Assembly (NCBI RefSeq): GCF_030408775.1
Contig: NZ_CP047210.1
Coordinates: forward strand, 1,550,001-1,614,000
DNA length: 64,000 nucleotides
Origin: Corynebacterium fournieri
GTDB lineage: Bacteria; Actinomycetota; Actinomycetes; Mycobacteriales; Mycobacteriaceae
Direction: 5' to 3'
The stretch's first letter is position 1. Each line of letters begins with the position of its first letter. Of this stretch, positions 28,570-37,111 are shown piece by piece. The position numbers were made by a program, and so were the translations under genes. Under the pieces are notes generated by a model. The model saw nothing but the letters and a program-made list of their open reading frames with translations, had not been told where the DNA came from and searched no databases.

Positions 28570-29007
28570 CTAGGCGGCCATTGGCACCTCCCCGCCCCGC
28601 GTTGCCAGGTAGAAGTCTTCGACATCCGCGAGCAGACGGTGCACCACCACCGCACCGGGGTCTGTTTCGATGCCGGAGGCCACGCGGCCCCGCTGCGCCG
28701 AATATCGCTTGAATGTCTCCGCCCAGCGCTTCCCATCAAGACCGGTCAGCGCAAGTTTGTCCCACGCACTCGTGGGCAATCGTTTGCGCTTGCACACCAC
28801 AGGCGACGCGCTGTTGCGCGCACCCGCCACACGGAGGGCGGCGCGGTACGCGTTTTCCATCGCCAAGTCGTAGCGCCCCGCCTCAAAGTCGTCGTGCGCC
28901 TGCGAAATCAGCCCTTCTGCGGCAGCGAGGAATTGGTCGGCACGGCTCACCCTTGCGCCCTGCCCGTATACGGCGCCGGTGGTTGCTGAAATTACGCTAC
29001 CCGTCAT
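28570..29007 (-). CDS. SAV_6107-type HEPN domain protein
   Basis: Predicted 145-residue helical protein. ATG 29007 has GGAGAAA upstream. The region RADQFLAAAEGLISQAHDDFEAGRYDLAMENAYRAALRVAG has the HEPN-like pattern of the SAV_6107 family, followed by KLPTSAWDKL-like sequence and a final helix (VVVHRLLADVEDFYLAT). HEPN proteins are often RNases or nucleotide-binding, but the catalytic R-X4-6-H motif is not evident. It is divergent from the GNAT gene. Confidence 0.75.
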   Translation of the reverse strand: MTGSVISATTGAVYGQGARVSRADQFLAAAEGLISQAHDDFEAGRYDLAMENAYRAALRVAGARNSASPVVCKRKRLPTSAWDKLALTGLDGKRWAETFKRYSAQRGRVASGIETDPGAVVVHRLLADVEDFYLATRGGEVPMAA

Positions 29008-29101
29008 GAGTTTCTCCTGTTCAAGTTGCACTTTTGTCGTTGCGATGACCCCAACCTAAAACACCCGTTCGACACCACCGCTACCCCTTTAGCACGTCTG
29101 T

Positions 29102-29117
29102 TCGAATGCAATTTCGA
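29102..29117. promoter_or_regulatory. Weak LexA-like box
   Basis: TCGAATGCAATTTCGA has both SOS half-sites TCGAA and TTCGA at the right spacing, but the inner bases differ from the corynebacterial consensus. It lies between the divergent HEPN and GNAT genes. Confidence 0.3.
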
Positions 29118-29159
29118 CAATCGTTCCCCCTTTCGCCTCCAAAGTGATTCCATAGAGGG

Positions 29160-29723
29160 GTGACTGCCTCAATCCAGCGCCTCACTGCGGCCGAGTTCGT
29201 CATGCTCGTCCCCACGCTTGTCGATATCTATATAGAGGCCATGGGCTATCCGCGTTCCATGCGCCGCCAGCGCATCCAGGTTTGGAAAGGCGAGGTGCGC
29301 TCCCCCGGCTTCGCCGCCGTTGCCGCAGTTGACGGCTCTCAAGTCATCGGCATCGCCTACGGCTTCATCGGCACACGGGAGCGCTGGTGGGACCGGCAGC
29401 TGATTCGCGCGATGGACTCCAACGGCGGCATCACGGAGCTCGACCGCGAGATGCTCCGCAACTACTTCGAAGTCGCGGAGGTGCACGTCACGCCGAGCAG
29501 GCAAGGCGAAGGCCTCGGCTCCCAACTGCTTTCGGCGCTACTTTCGCAAGCGACCGCGCGCTGGGCACTGTTGTCCACCCCCGAAGTCGCCGACGAGGCG
29601 AACAACGCGTTCGCGCTCTACCGCAAGTTCGGGTTCAGAGACGTGGCCCGCAACTTCATTTACTACGGCGATAAACGCCCCTTCGCCATCCTCGCCCTCG
29701 ATCTGGAAAACCGCACTGGGTAG
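29160..29723 (+). CDS. GNAT family N-acetyltransferase
   Basis: Predicted 187-residue acetyltransferase. The acetyl-CoA-binding motif A is EVHVTPSRQGEGLGSQLLSALL (residues about 105-126, R/Q-x-x-G-x-G/A form), followed by a typical C-terminal half (ALYRKFGFRDVARNFIYYG). The substrate is unknown. GTG 29160 is taken as the start; no clear Shine-Dalgarno or -10 could be assigned with confidence. The syntenic M. tuberculosis gene, as recalled, is also a GNAT protein next to the prenyl synthase block. Confidence 0.85.
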   Translation: MTASIQRLTAAEFVMLVPTLVDIYIEAMGYPRSMRRQRIQVWKGEVRSPGFAAVAAVDGSQVIGIAYGFIGTRERWWDRQLIRAMDSNGGITELDREMLRNYFEVAEVHVTPSRQGEGLGSQLLSALLSQATARWALLSTPEVADEANNAFALYRKFGFRDVARNFIYYGDKRPFAILALDLENRTG

Positions 29724-29765
29724 GGTTGCGGGAGGACAATACACTTCGGCACAAGGAGCGTGGGC

Positions 29766-30848
29766 GTGAAAGATCTGGGGCTCAAGGACGTTCCGCAGCA
29801 GGTGGAGCACAACCTCGCGGAGTTCTTCACTGGGCGCGAAGCTGCGGTCGAAACCATCGGCGGGCCTGTCGCCCACGCGGTAAGCCACCTGCGCAACTTC
29901 GTTCTCAACGGCGGCAAGCGGGTTCGCCCCACGTACGGTTGGGCGGGTTTCGTCGGCGCCCGCGGGTTGGACGGAGCGGAAGACCCGCAGGCCGTGCTGC
30001 GCGCCGTGAGCTCGCTGGAGCTGATTCAGGCTTGCGCGCTGGTGCACGACGACATCATTGACGCCTCCGACACCCGGCGCGGCAATCCGACGGTGCACCG
30101 CGCGCTCGAGGCCGAGCATCGCGAGCAGGGCATGCTCGGCACGGCTGAGGCGTACGGCACGAACGCCGCAATTCTCTTGGGCGATCTCGCGCTCGCGTGG
30201 GCGGAGGATATGTGGCGCTATTCGGGCGTTTCCCAGGAGGCGCTGGCCCGCGCGGCGGAGCCGTGGGTGGGCATGCGCACCGAGGTCATAGGCGGTCAGC
30301 TGCTGGACATGATGCTGGAAAGCCTCGGCAGCGAGTCCGTGGAGATGGCCAACCGCGTCAACCGTTACAAGACCGCGGCCTACACCATCGAGCGCCCCCT
30401 CCACTTGGGCGCAGCTCTCGCGGGTGCGAGCAGTTCGCTTATCGACGCGTTCCGCGGCTACGGCCGCGACATCGGCATCGCCTTCCAGCTGCGCGACGAC
30501 CTCCTCGGGGTCTTCGGCGACCCGGCAATTACGGGCAAGCCGGCTGGCGACGACCTCCGGGAAGGCAAGCGCACCGAATTGTTCGCCACGGCGCTCGACC
30601 TACTTTCCCAGGCCAACCCGGCCGGCGCCCAGGAGTTGCGCGACGGAATTGGAACGGCGGCAGATGAAGCGGAGCTGCGTCGATTAGCAGAGCTCATCCG
30701 CGACAGCGGCGCCGAAGAAGCCGTGGAGGCGCGCATTGCTGAGCTGACCCGCTCCGGCCTCGACTACCTGGACGGCGCCGGCATTGACGACGCCACGGTA
30801 GAAGCGCTGACGGTGCTCGCGCACAAAGCCACCGACCGGCGGATGTGA
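29766..30848 (+). CDS. idsA: Polyprenyl diphosphate synthase (GGPP synthase type)
   Basis: Predicted 360-residue trans-prenyltransferase condensing isopentenyl diphosphate with allylic diphosphates. The first Asp-rich motif is VHDDIIDASD and the second is QLRDDLLGVFGD. NGGKRVRP near residue 55 binds diphosphate. GTG 29766 is chosen because AAGGAG lies 7 nt upstream, whereas the GTG at 29760 is only 1 nt from it. Product length (C20 expected) cannot be fixed from sequence by eye. It is coupled to mptA, which suggests a link to the decaprenyl-phosphate-dependent mannan pathway. Confidence 0.9.
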   Translation: MKDLGLKDVPQQVEHNLAEFFTGREAAVETIGGPVAHAVSHLRNFVLNGGKRVRPTYGWAGFVGARGLDGAEDPQAVLRAVSSLELIQACALVHDDIIDASDTRRGNPTVHRALEAEHREQGMLGTAEAYGTNAAILLGDLALAWAEDMWRYSGVSQEALARAAEPWVGMRTEVIGGQLLDMMLESLGSESVEMANRVNRYKTAAYTIERPLHLGAALAGASSSLIDAFRGYGRDIGIAFQLRDDLLGVFGDPAITGKPAGDDLREGKRTELFATALDLLSQANPAGAQELRDGIGTAADEAELRRLAELIRDSGAEEAVEARIAELTRSGLDYLDGAGIDDATVEALTVLAHKATDRRM

Positions 30849-32353
30849 TGCGCCCGCAACACCTGGGCGTTGTTGCATGCGCCCTGATCACCGTCGGTTC
30901 CTATGGCGCCGGCGCCACCCGCTACCGCGGCGGTGCGCTGCGCGCCGCCGGGTTGGAGCATCTCTCCTACGGCCACGGACGCGCGCTCATGGATCTGCTG
31001 CTCACCGCAGGCATTTTCGCGCTCATCGCCGCATGGGTGATGCTGTGGAAGGCCCGCCCCGCCGAGGGCGCTGTCCGGCGCGCCGTGTGTTTATGGTCCG
31101 GCATTCTCGCGCTGTGCGCGCCCATCCTCTCGCGCGACGTGTACTCCTACCTCATGCAGGGCGCGATGCTGCGCGACGGATTCGACCCCTACTCCGAAGG
31201 CGCCGCCGTCAACCCGGGCCCGTACCTGTGGGAGGTCTCGCACGACTGGCGCAACACCACCACCCCCTACGGGCCTTTGCACCTCGGCTTGGGCAAGGCA
31301 GTGACCTGGCTCGTCGGCGACAACGTCACCGCGGGCCTGATGGTCTACCGGCTGATCTCTCTAGCCGGGTTCGCGCTCATCATGTGGGCTGTGCCGCGCA
31401 TAGCCAAACAGGTCGGCGGCGACCCGGCGCTCGCGCTGTGGCTGGGCGTGGCCAACCCCGTAATGCTGCTGCATCTAATTGGCGGCATGCACAACGAGGC
31501 TGTCATGGTGGGCCTGGTCAGCGCGGGGTTGCTGTCGTGCCTGCGCCGCAGCTGGTGCACCCCGGGCATCATCCTGATTGCGCTGGCGGTGTCGCTCAAA
31601 GCCACCGCTGCCGTAGCCCTGCCGTTCGTGGTCTGGCTGATAGTCAAGCGGCAGGCCGCCACACCTGCTGGCCAGGTGGGCGTGCTCGTCGCCGGCGGCG
31701 CCTGGGCGCTGGCGGTCAACGTCGCTGTCATCCAGCTGGTCACCTGGGTGTCCGGCACCACTTGGGGCTGGCTCGAGGAGATTACGGGCAACTCGAAGGT
31801 GATCAACCCGCTTGCCGGGCCCACCTTCGCCGCGGAGCTGATCACGCCGTTGCTGCAGCTTTTCGACGACACGTTCCGCTACAACACCGTCCTGAACTGG
31901 ACACGCTCCGTATTTTCGGTGCTCATGCTCGTGGGCCTGGCCGCGGTGTGGTGGGTGTTCCGTCCCCGCCGGGGCGAGGCGTACGAGCGGCGCGCCGTCG
32001 CGGGCACGACCGCCGCCTACACGGTTGCCTTCGCGACCAACGCGGTGACACTGCCCTGGTACTACGCCTCCGTGGTCTCCCTAGCGGGCAGCTTCCGGCC
32101 GCCAGCCTGGGTGGTGAAGGTGACCACCGGCGCGTCGATCGTCATCGCGCTTGCGTTCAAGGGCAGCGGCAACCACCGGCTCTACGACATGTGGTTCCTC
32201 ACCCTCGCCGCGATCGTCGCCGTGGTGGCCGTGGAATGGGTGTTCCGCGAGGAAACTAAAACGCCATTGCTTGGGCGCGGCGGATTACTTCGCGCGCCTT
32301 TTGGCCGTGCAGCGCGTCGACAGGACGCCCCGGCAACGACTCGTCCGGAGTAA
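30848..32353 (+). CDS. mptA: MptA-like alpha-(1->6)-mannopyranosyltransferase (GT-C)
   Basis: Predicted 501-residue membrane glycosyltransferase with about 12 helices. The early loop SRDVYSYLMQGAMLRDGFDPY holds the Asp-rich GT-C motif. It uses polyprenyl-phosphate mannose to extend the lipomannan backbone. The start ATG 30848 overlaps the prenyl synthase stop (TGATG); a GTG one codon upstream is possible. The last about 33 codons overlap the end of the convergent Rv2175c-like gene by 98 bp. Synteny (prenyl synthase, mptA, Rv2175c-like, pknL) supports MptA over MptB. Confidence 0.85.
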   Translation: MRPQHLGVVACALITVGSYGAGATRYRGGALRAAGLEHLSYGHGRALMDLLLTAGIFALIAAWVMLWKARPAEGAVRRAVCLWSGILALCAPILSRDVYSYLMQGAMLRDGFDPYSEGAAVNPGPYLWEVSHDWRNTTTPYGPLHLGLGKAVTWLVGDNVTAGLMVYRLISLAGFALIMWAVPRIAKQVGGDPALALWLGVANPVMLLHLIGGMHNEAVMVGLVSAGLLSCLRRSWCTPGIILIALAVSLKATAAVALPFVVWLIVKRQAATPAGQVGVLVAGGAWALAVNVAVIQLVTWVSGTTWGWLEEITGNSKVINPLAGPTFAAELITPLLQLFDDTFRYNTVLNWTRSVFSVLMLVGLAAVWWVFRPRRGEAYERRAVAGTTAAYTVAFATNAVTLPWYYASVVSLAGSFRPPAWVVKVTTGASIVIALAFKGSGNHRLYDMWFLTLAAIVAVVAVEWVFREETKTPLLGRGGLLRAPFGRAARRQDAPATTRPE

Positions 32354-32618
32354 ACAAAAAGGCAAGGATCTCTTCGGCGTCGTATCCGCCGTCGTAAAGC
32401 ACGGTGATTGCGCCGGAGACGAACTTGCTCAGCCCGTCCTCACCGAGCAGCCTCTCCGGGATGACCTTCTTGCCGTCCTTGACGTAGTGCACCAGCTTCT
32501 TCGCGCCGATGTAGTCGTGCACCTTGGTCACCGGCACGCCCAGAATTTCGGCGACATCCGGGAAGGGCAACAGTGTTTCGTCGCTAAGCAATTGCTCAAG
32601 ATTCGTTTGTGCGCTCAC
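32256..32618 (-). CDS. Rv2175c-family DNA-binding protein
   Basis: Predicted 120-residue cytoplasmic protein. A winged helix-turn-helix-like N-terminal part (LPFPDVAEILGVPVTKVHDYIGAKKLV) is followed by a C-terminal region ending SLPGRPVDALHGQKAREVIRRAQAMAF, typical of Rv2175c. In M. tuberculosis, Rv2175c is reported as a DNA-binding substrate of PknL; the divergent pknL neighbour here fits. GTG 32618 is the start: TAGAAT lies 8 nt upstream and no Shine-Dalgarno is seen, so it is probably leaderless. Confidence 0.85.
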   Translation of the reverse strand: MSAQTNLEQLLSDETLLPFPDVAEILGVPVTKVHDYIGAKKLVHYVKDGKKVIPERLLGEDGLSKFVSGAITVLYDGGYDAEEILAFLFTPDESLPGRPVDALHGQKAREVIRRAQAMAF

Positions 32619-32643
32619 GGTCGGCGATTCTACCCTTGTGCAC
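32619..32643. promoter_or_regulatory. Divergent overlapping -10 elements (Rv2175c-like / pknL)
   Basis: The 25-bp gap holds TAGAAT on the minus strand (32632-32627, 8 nt before the GTG) and TACCCT on the plus strand (32631-32636, 7 nt before the pknL ATG). The hexamers overlap by 2 bp, so transcription of the two genes is probably mutually exclusive or coordinated. Both transcripts would be leaderless. Confidence 0.5.
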
Positions 32644-33972
32644 ATGGCAACCTTGAGCGCAGGCACGGCCCTGGACGGACGCTACGTCGTCGACCGCCCA
32701 ATCGCCCGCGGCGGAATGGCCACCGTCTACCGCTGCGTGGACGCACGACTCGGCCGCGAGGTTGCGGCGAAAGTCATGCACGAGCAGTACGTCCACGACA
32801 ACGTGTTCCTGGACCGCTTCCGGCGCGAAGCACGCGCAATGGCCCAGCTGAGCCACCCCAACCTGGTCAACGTGTACGACTTTTCCGCCTCCGGTGGAGA
32901 GGTGTTCCTGATCATGGAGCTGATCACCGGCGGCACCCTGCGCGAGCTGCTTGCCGAGCGCGGCCCGATGCCACCGCACGCCGCCGCAGCCGTGATGCGC
33001 GGCATGCTCACCGGACTGTCTGTCGCCCACGCGAAGGGCATGGTGCACCGCGACATCAAGCCCGACAACGTGCTCATCGACGCCTCCAGCCGCGTCAAAC
33101 TTTCCGATTTCGGCCTCGTGCGCGCCACCGCCGAAACCACACAATCCACCGACCAGATCGTGGGCACAGTGGCCTACCTGTCGCCCGAGCAAGTCGACGG
33201 CAGCCCGCTGACCGCGGCGTCCGACGTCTACTCCGCCGGCATCGTGCTCTTCGAACTCCTCACCGGCCGCACCCCTTTCAGCGGCGAAACCCCGCTCGCC
33301 CACGCCTACGCGCGCCTGCACAACGACGTGCCCGCCCCGTCATCGTTGATCGCCGGGGTGCCCAAGCTTTTCGACGAGCTCGTGGCCACCGCCACCGCCC
33401 GCAACCCGCACGACCGGTTCCGCGACGCCGCAGAGTTTTTAGCGGCGTTGGACGACGTGGCTGGCGAGCTGCGGCTGCCCGCCTACACCGTGCCCGCCCC
33501 GCACAACTCCGCCGCGCACCGAGCCGCCGAACACCCGACCAATTTTGGGTTGGCCGCCGGGGTTGGGGGTTCTGGCAGTGCTGCTCCGAGCGCTCAGAGC
33601 GCCGCCCACCAGCGCCTTTTCCCCGGCGACGACGCTCCTACCCGCGTCTCCCCTTCTCCCGCCAGGCCCGCCCAGCCAGCACCCGGACCAGCACGCGGCC
33701 AATGGCCCGTGCCAGGTCCGGCCGCAAGCCCCGCACCTGTTCAGAGACCTGCTCCGAGTCAGATCTCCCCCAACGCCCCGGATGTTCGTGCTACCCGCGA
33801 GCCTGCTTCGCAGCGTCCCTCCGTTAAACCAGTGTCGAACCGTTCCCCATTCAGCGTGGCTCTTTATACCGTGTTCGTGGTAATCGCGATTGTCGCCGTG
33901 GCGCTGGGGGCTTGGTGGTTTGGCTCCGGCATGTACGGCGAAATCCCCGAAGTCATCGTGTCCCAGCCCTAG
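32644..33972 (+). CDS. pknL: Ser/Thr protein kinase PknL, lacking PASTA repeats
   Basis: Predicted 442-residue Hanks-type kinase. The kinase domain (residues about 10-275) is intact: ARGGMATVYR loop, VHRDIKPDNVLID with catalytic Asp137, DFGLVRA (Asp155), and the activation segment ending TVAYLSPEQ. A Pro/Ala/Ser-rich juxtamembrane linker (residues about 285-400) and one transmembrane helix (about 405-428) follow. The protein then stops after about a dozen outside residues (GEIPEVIVSQP). Corynebacterial PknL, as I recall, continues into PASTA repeats, so this copy seems truncated. The stop is 15 bp before a copy of the dispersed palindrome. ATG 32644 is probably leaderless. Confidence 0.88.
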   Translation: MATLSAGTALDGRYVVDRPIARGGMATVYRCVDARLGREVAAKVMHEQYVHDNVFLDRFRREARAMAQLSHPNLVNVYDFSASGGEVFLIMELITGGTLRELLAERGPMPPHAAAAVMRGMLTGLSVAHAKGMVHRDIKPDNVLIDASSRVKLSDFGLVRATAETTQSTDQIVGTVAYLSPEQVDGSPLTAASDVYSAGIVLFELLTGRTPFSGETPLAHAYARLHNDVPAPSSLIAGVPKLFDELVATATARNPHDRFRDAAEFLAALDDVAGELRLPAYTVPAPHNSAAHRAAEHPTNFGLAAGVGGSGSAAPSAQSAAHQRLFPGDDAPTRVSPSPARPAQPAPGPARGQWPVPGPAASPAPVQRPAPSQISPNAPDVRATREPASQRPSVKPVSNRSPFSVALYTVFVVIAIVAVALGAWWFGSGMYGEIPEVIVSQP

Positions 33973-33985
33973 CCAGGCGACGTCC

Positions 33986-34012
33986 GCTATGCAGCTGCAT
34001 AGCGTTACTGGG
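33986..34012. repeat. Dispersed palindrome, copy 4 (left edge of islet)
   Basis: GCTATGCAGCTGCATAGC (33986-34003) is a perfect 18-bp palindrome and is followed by GTTACTGGG. Copy 5 carries the same 3' flank, so the repeat unit at this locus is at least 26 bp, in direct orientation. Confidence 0.8.
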
Positions 34013-34128
34013 CCAACGGGTGGAAACAAGCCATCAACCAACTAGCCGTGGCATACTCCGACCGATTCGCGGACTACTCGTAAACCAAGCCCCCGCACAC
34101 AAACAATCGGACGCTCTCTCATCTGCGG

Positions 34129-34174
34129 TTACAGTTAGCCCCTCTAAACTTCAATCTAGAGAGGCTAACTGTAA
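34129..34174. repeat. 46-bp inverted repeat
   Basis: Two 18-bp arms, 34129-34146 (starting TTACAGTTAGCC) and 34157-34174 (ending GGCTAACTGTAA), match at 17 of 18 positions around a 10-nt loop. There is no T-run after it on either strand, so it is not a normal intrinsic terminator. It lies 31 bp past the stop of the small membrane-protein gene. Confidence 0.75.
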
Positions 34175-34204
34175 TTGGCCTTACAGCGGTTCCATATCTA
34201 TAGG

Positions 34205-34561
34205 CTATGCGAAGTTTCCATAGCCAGAAATGGTGCTCACCCATAAGAACGCTGATACGACGAAAGCCGCGGCGAATGTGAAGGCAAAAGCACGCCATGA
34301 TCGGTCGCTAAGCCGATCCTTTTTCAACTTGTAGACAGACATGGCTAATACACCCAACGCCACCAATGTAGGTAGAGGTAGCCCATAGAAGACGAAAGGT
34401 ATTGGAAGCCATGTGGACAGGAGTACTCCGCCATAAAGGGTTGCGACGCCCAAGACAATTCCAAAAAGTATTCCCGGAATGATCGTTCTTTCTTTCACAA
34501 CAAATTTCTTACCAATCAGTTTATCTTGATCAGACCACCGTTTATAGCCTGCGCATGACAT
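34205..34561 (-). CDS. Small hypothetical membrane protein
   Basis: An open frame of up to 118 residues that I do not recognise. Three hydrophobic helices are visible (about IIPGILFGIVLGVATLYGG, FVFYGLPLPTLVALGVLAM and AFAFTFAAAFVVSAFLW), separated by Lys/Arg-rich loops. The start is uncertain: the first 20 codons overlap the end of the DUF6973-like frame, and the GTG before KERTIIPG (near 34497) is a plausible true start, giving about 97 residues. It is lower in GC than its neighbours. Being directly downstream of a toxin-like fragment, it could be an immunity partner (speculative). Confidence 0.5.
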   Translation of the reverse strand: MSCAGYKRWSDQDKLIGKKFVVKERTIIPGILFGIVLGVATLYGGVLLSTWLPIPFVFYGLPLPTLVALGVLAMSVYKLKKDRLSDRSWRAFAFTFAAAFVVSAFLWVSTISGYGNFA

Positions 34562-34735
34562 TCATTGATGGCGCCCGCTTCATCTCCTTCGTGTCGCAAT
34601 CCAATGTCTCGACCAATGGCATTGTTTGTTTGATCCATGTGCCCAGCTTCAGGAGAACCAGAATGGTCTGTTTCGTGGGCATCGCCGATTTTTTGTGCAA
34701 AATCTGCGTTAACCCGGATCAGCGGGATTAACGGC
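34516..34735 (-). pseudogene. Fragment resembling a DUF6973-domain protein
   Basis: On the minus strand an open frame of about 70 codons ends at TGA 34516-34518. It reads DFAQKIGDAHETDHSG, then MDQTNNAIGRDIGLRH, and ends CHAQAINGGLIKIN. The AHE...MD..NN..GR pattern is that of the DUF6973 domain, which follows an RHAYW-type motif in full-length proteins. Here the N-terminal part is missing because the frame runs into the transposase-like remnant and meets a stop near 34735. No start codon or ribosome site is seen. Confidence 0.5.
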
Positions 34736-34954
34736 TACACCCCGCTAAGCGTCCTCGACGGCACCTGGCGGCAATACGAAACCAACCGCATCAACGCCAC
34801 ACGCACCGCACTCGAGGCCGGACTGATCACCGCATTATCAAAACCCCTACCGGACTGCCAAAGGAGGTCACCATCATCCGCACAACCACCAAACCCGCCC
34901 ACAGCCCCCCACCCTGACCGTCGCCTAAACCAGAAACTGTTCACAACCACTTGA
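34723..34954 (+). pseudogene. Possible transposase C-terminal remnant
   Basis: The frame containing INGYTPLSVLDGTWRQYETN followed by RINATRTALEAG has the look of the C-terminus of an rve-type (IS3/IS481-like) transposase, where N-x-x-TP-x-x-V/L is followed by an Arg/Ala-rich helix. The continuation (Pro-rich, ending KLFTTT) may be frameshifted. No catalytic DDE residues are present, so only the tail remains. The 3' side carries TGACACAAAGCGC, a possible terminal repeat. Confidence 0.35.
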
Positions 34955-35001
34955 CACAAAGCGCAAAATGTCCACTTTTACGAAAGTCGCCACCGCCAAC
35001 C

Positions 35002-35028
35002 ACTATGCAGCTGCATAGTGTTACTGGG
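35002..35028. repeat. Dispersed palindrome, copy 5 (right edge of islet)
   Basis: ACTATGCAGCTGCATAGT (35002-35019) is a perfect 18-bp palindrome followed by GTTACTGGG, the same flank as copy 4, about 1.0 kb away in direct orientation. It lies 105 bp past the 3' end of aroG. Confidence 0.8.
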
Positions 35029-35132
35029 AGCAGACCAATTATTGGCACCGGCCGAATTGTCCGCACTGCAGAGCCCGCAAGCGACCCCGCCGTTGCACGA
35101 ATGGCAGACGATGCCAGCGGCGCCGGCAACAA

Positions 35133-36551
<1,419 letters not shown>

Positions 36552-36601
36552 CTACAACCATTTTCACCTGCACATTCCCAAACCGTGAAGTCAATATCCC
36601 A

Positions 36602-37111
36602 CTATTTGGAAACGGAACCGGAGGCGTCGATAGGCAACGCATCCATACACACGCGGAATTTACGCAGGTTGTGACGCGCGTCCACGAGCGCGTCATGGTT
36701 GCCGTCCGGCACCTTGGGCAAACGAGGACGACCCGCCATCTGCCAGTACTGCTTCAGCTCGCGGGTGTAGCGCGGCAGGTCCTTGGGCAGGCCCGCCATG
36801 TCGCCCCAGAGCTGTGCGAACACAACATGGTCGTATGCGCCCACCCACGCCCACAGTTCCGGCTTTCCGCGCCCGGCAGTGAGAAACTCATGCGCTTCGT
36901 CCCGGATCTGCTGCAGCGGCTTCCACGCCGGGTGAGAAGCGCGCGGCAGCTTGCTCAGCACGTTCTCCCGCACCCATTCGTTCGCGTTGGAGGCGTCGAA
37001 CTCGGTGCTCACTGCGTAATATTCGCGCCCGTCCTCCGCGACGATGCCGATGGAAACCAGCTCGATGGTGGAGCCGTCCTCGATAAACTCCGTGTCGTAG
37101 AAGTACCGCAT
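36602..37111 (-). CDS. Rv2179c-type 3'-5' exoribonuclease
   Basis: Predicted 169-residue RNase T-like DEDD exonuclease. The first acidic pair lies in MRYFYDTEFIEDG (Asp6, Glu8), the next Asp in WAWVGAYDHVVFAQLW, and the final His-Asp in GNHDALVDARHNLR. The family is known from M. tuberculosis Rv2179c, and the gene neighbourhood (aroG upstream, membrane protein and acyltransferase behind) matches. The RNA substrate in vivo is unknown. It abuts the 71-residue membrane protein gene with no gap. Confidence 0.9.
   Translation of the reverse strand: MRYFYDTEFIEDGSTIELVSIGIVAEDGREYYAVSTEFDASNANEWVRENVLSKLPRASHPAWKPLQQIRDEAHEFLTAGRGKPELWAWVGAYDHVVFAQLWGDMAGLPKDLPRYTRELKQYWQMAGRPRLPKVPDGNHDALVDARHNLRKFRVCMDALPIDASGSVSK

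Larger units (their letters stand above)
33973..35132. mobile_element. Decayed accessory islet between pknL and aroG
   Basis: This 1.16-kb stretch interrupts an otherwise conserved order. It contains two direct copies of the palindrome unit, a 46-bp imperfect hairpin, a small AT-rich membrane-protein gene, a DUF6973-like gene fragment and a transposase-like remnant followed by TGACACAAAG-type sequence that could be an IS end. Codon use and GC content are visibly lower than in neighbours between about 34080 and 34720. I interpret it as the residue of one or more insertions and deletions. Confidence 0.55.

Noticed and set aside
34006-34083. A 25-codon open stretch after palindrome copy 4 (YWANGWKQAINQLAVAYSDR and onward)
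   Set aside because: It vaguely resembles the end of some DUF2252-type proteins, but it is too short, has no start, and the match is not convincing, so it is not listed as a gene.
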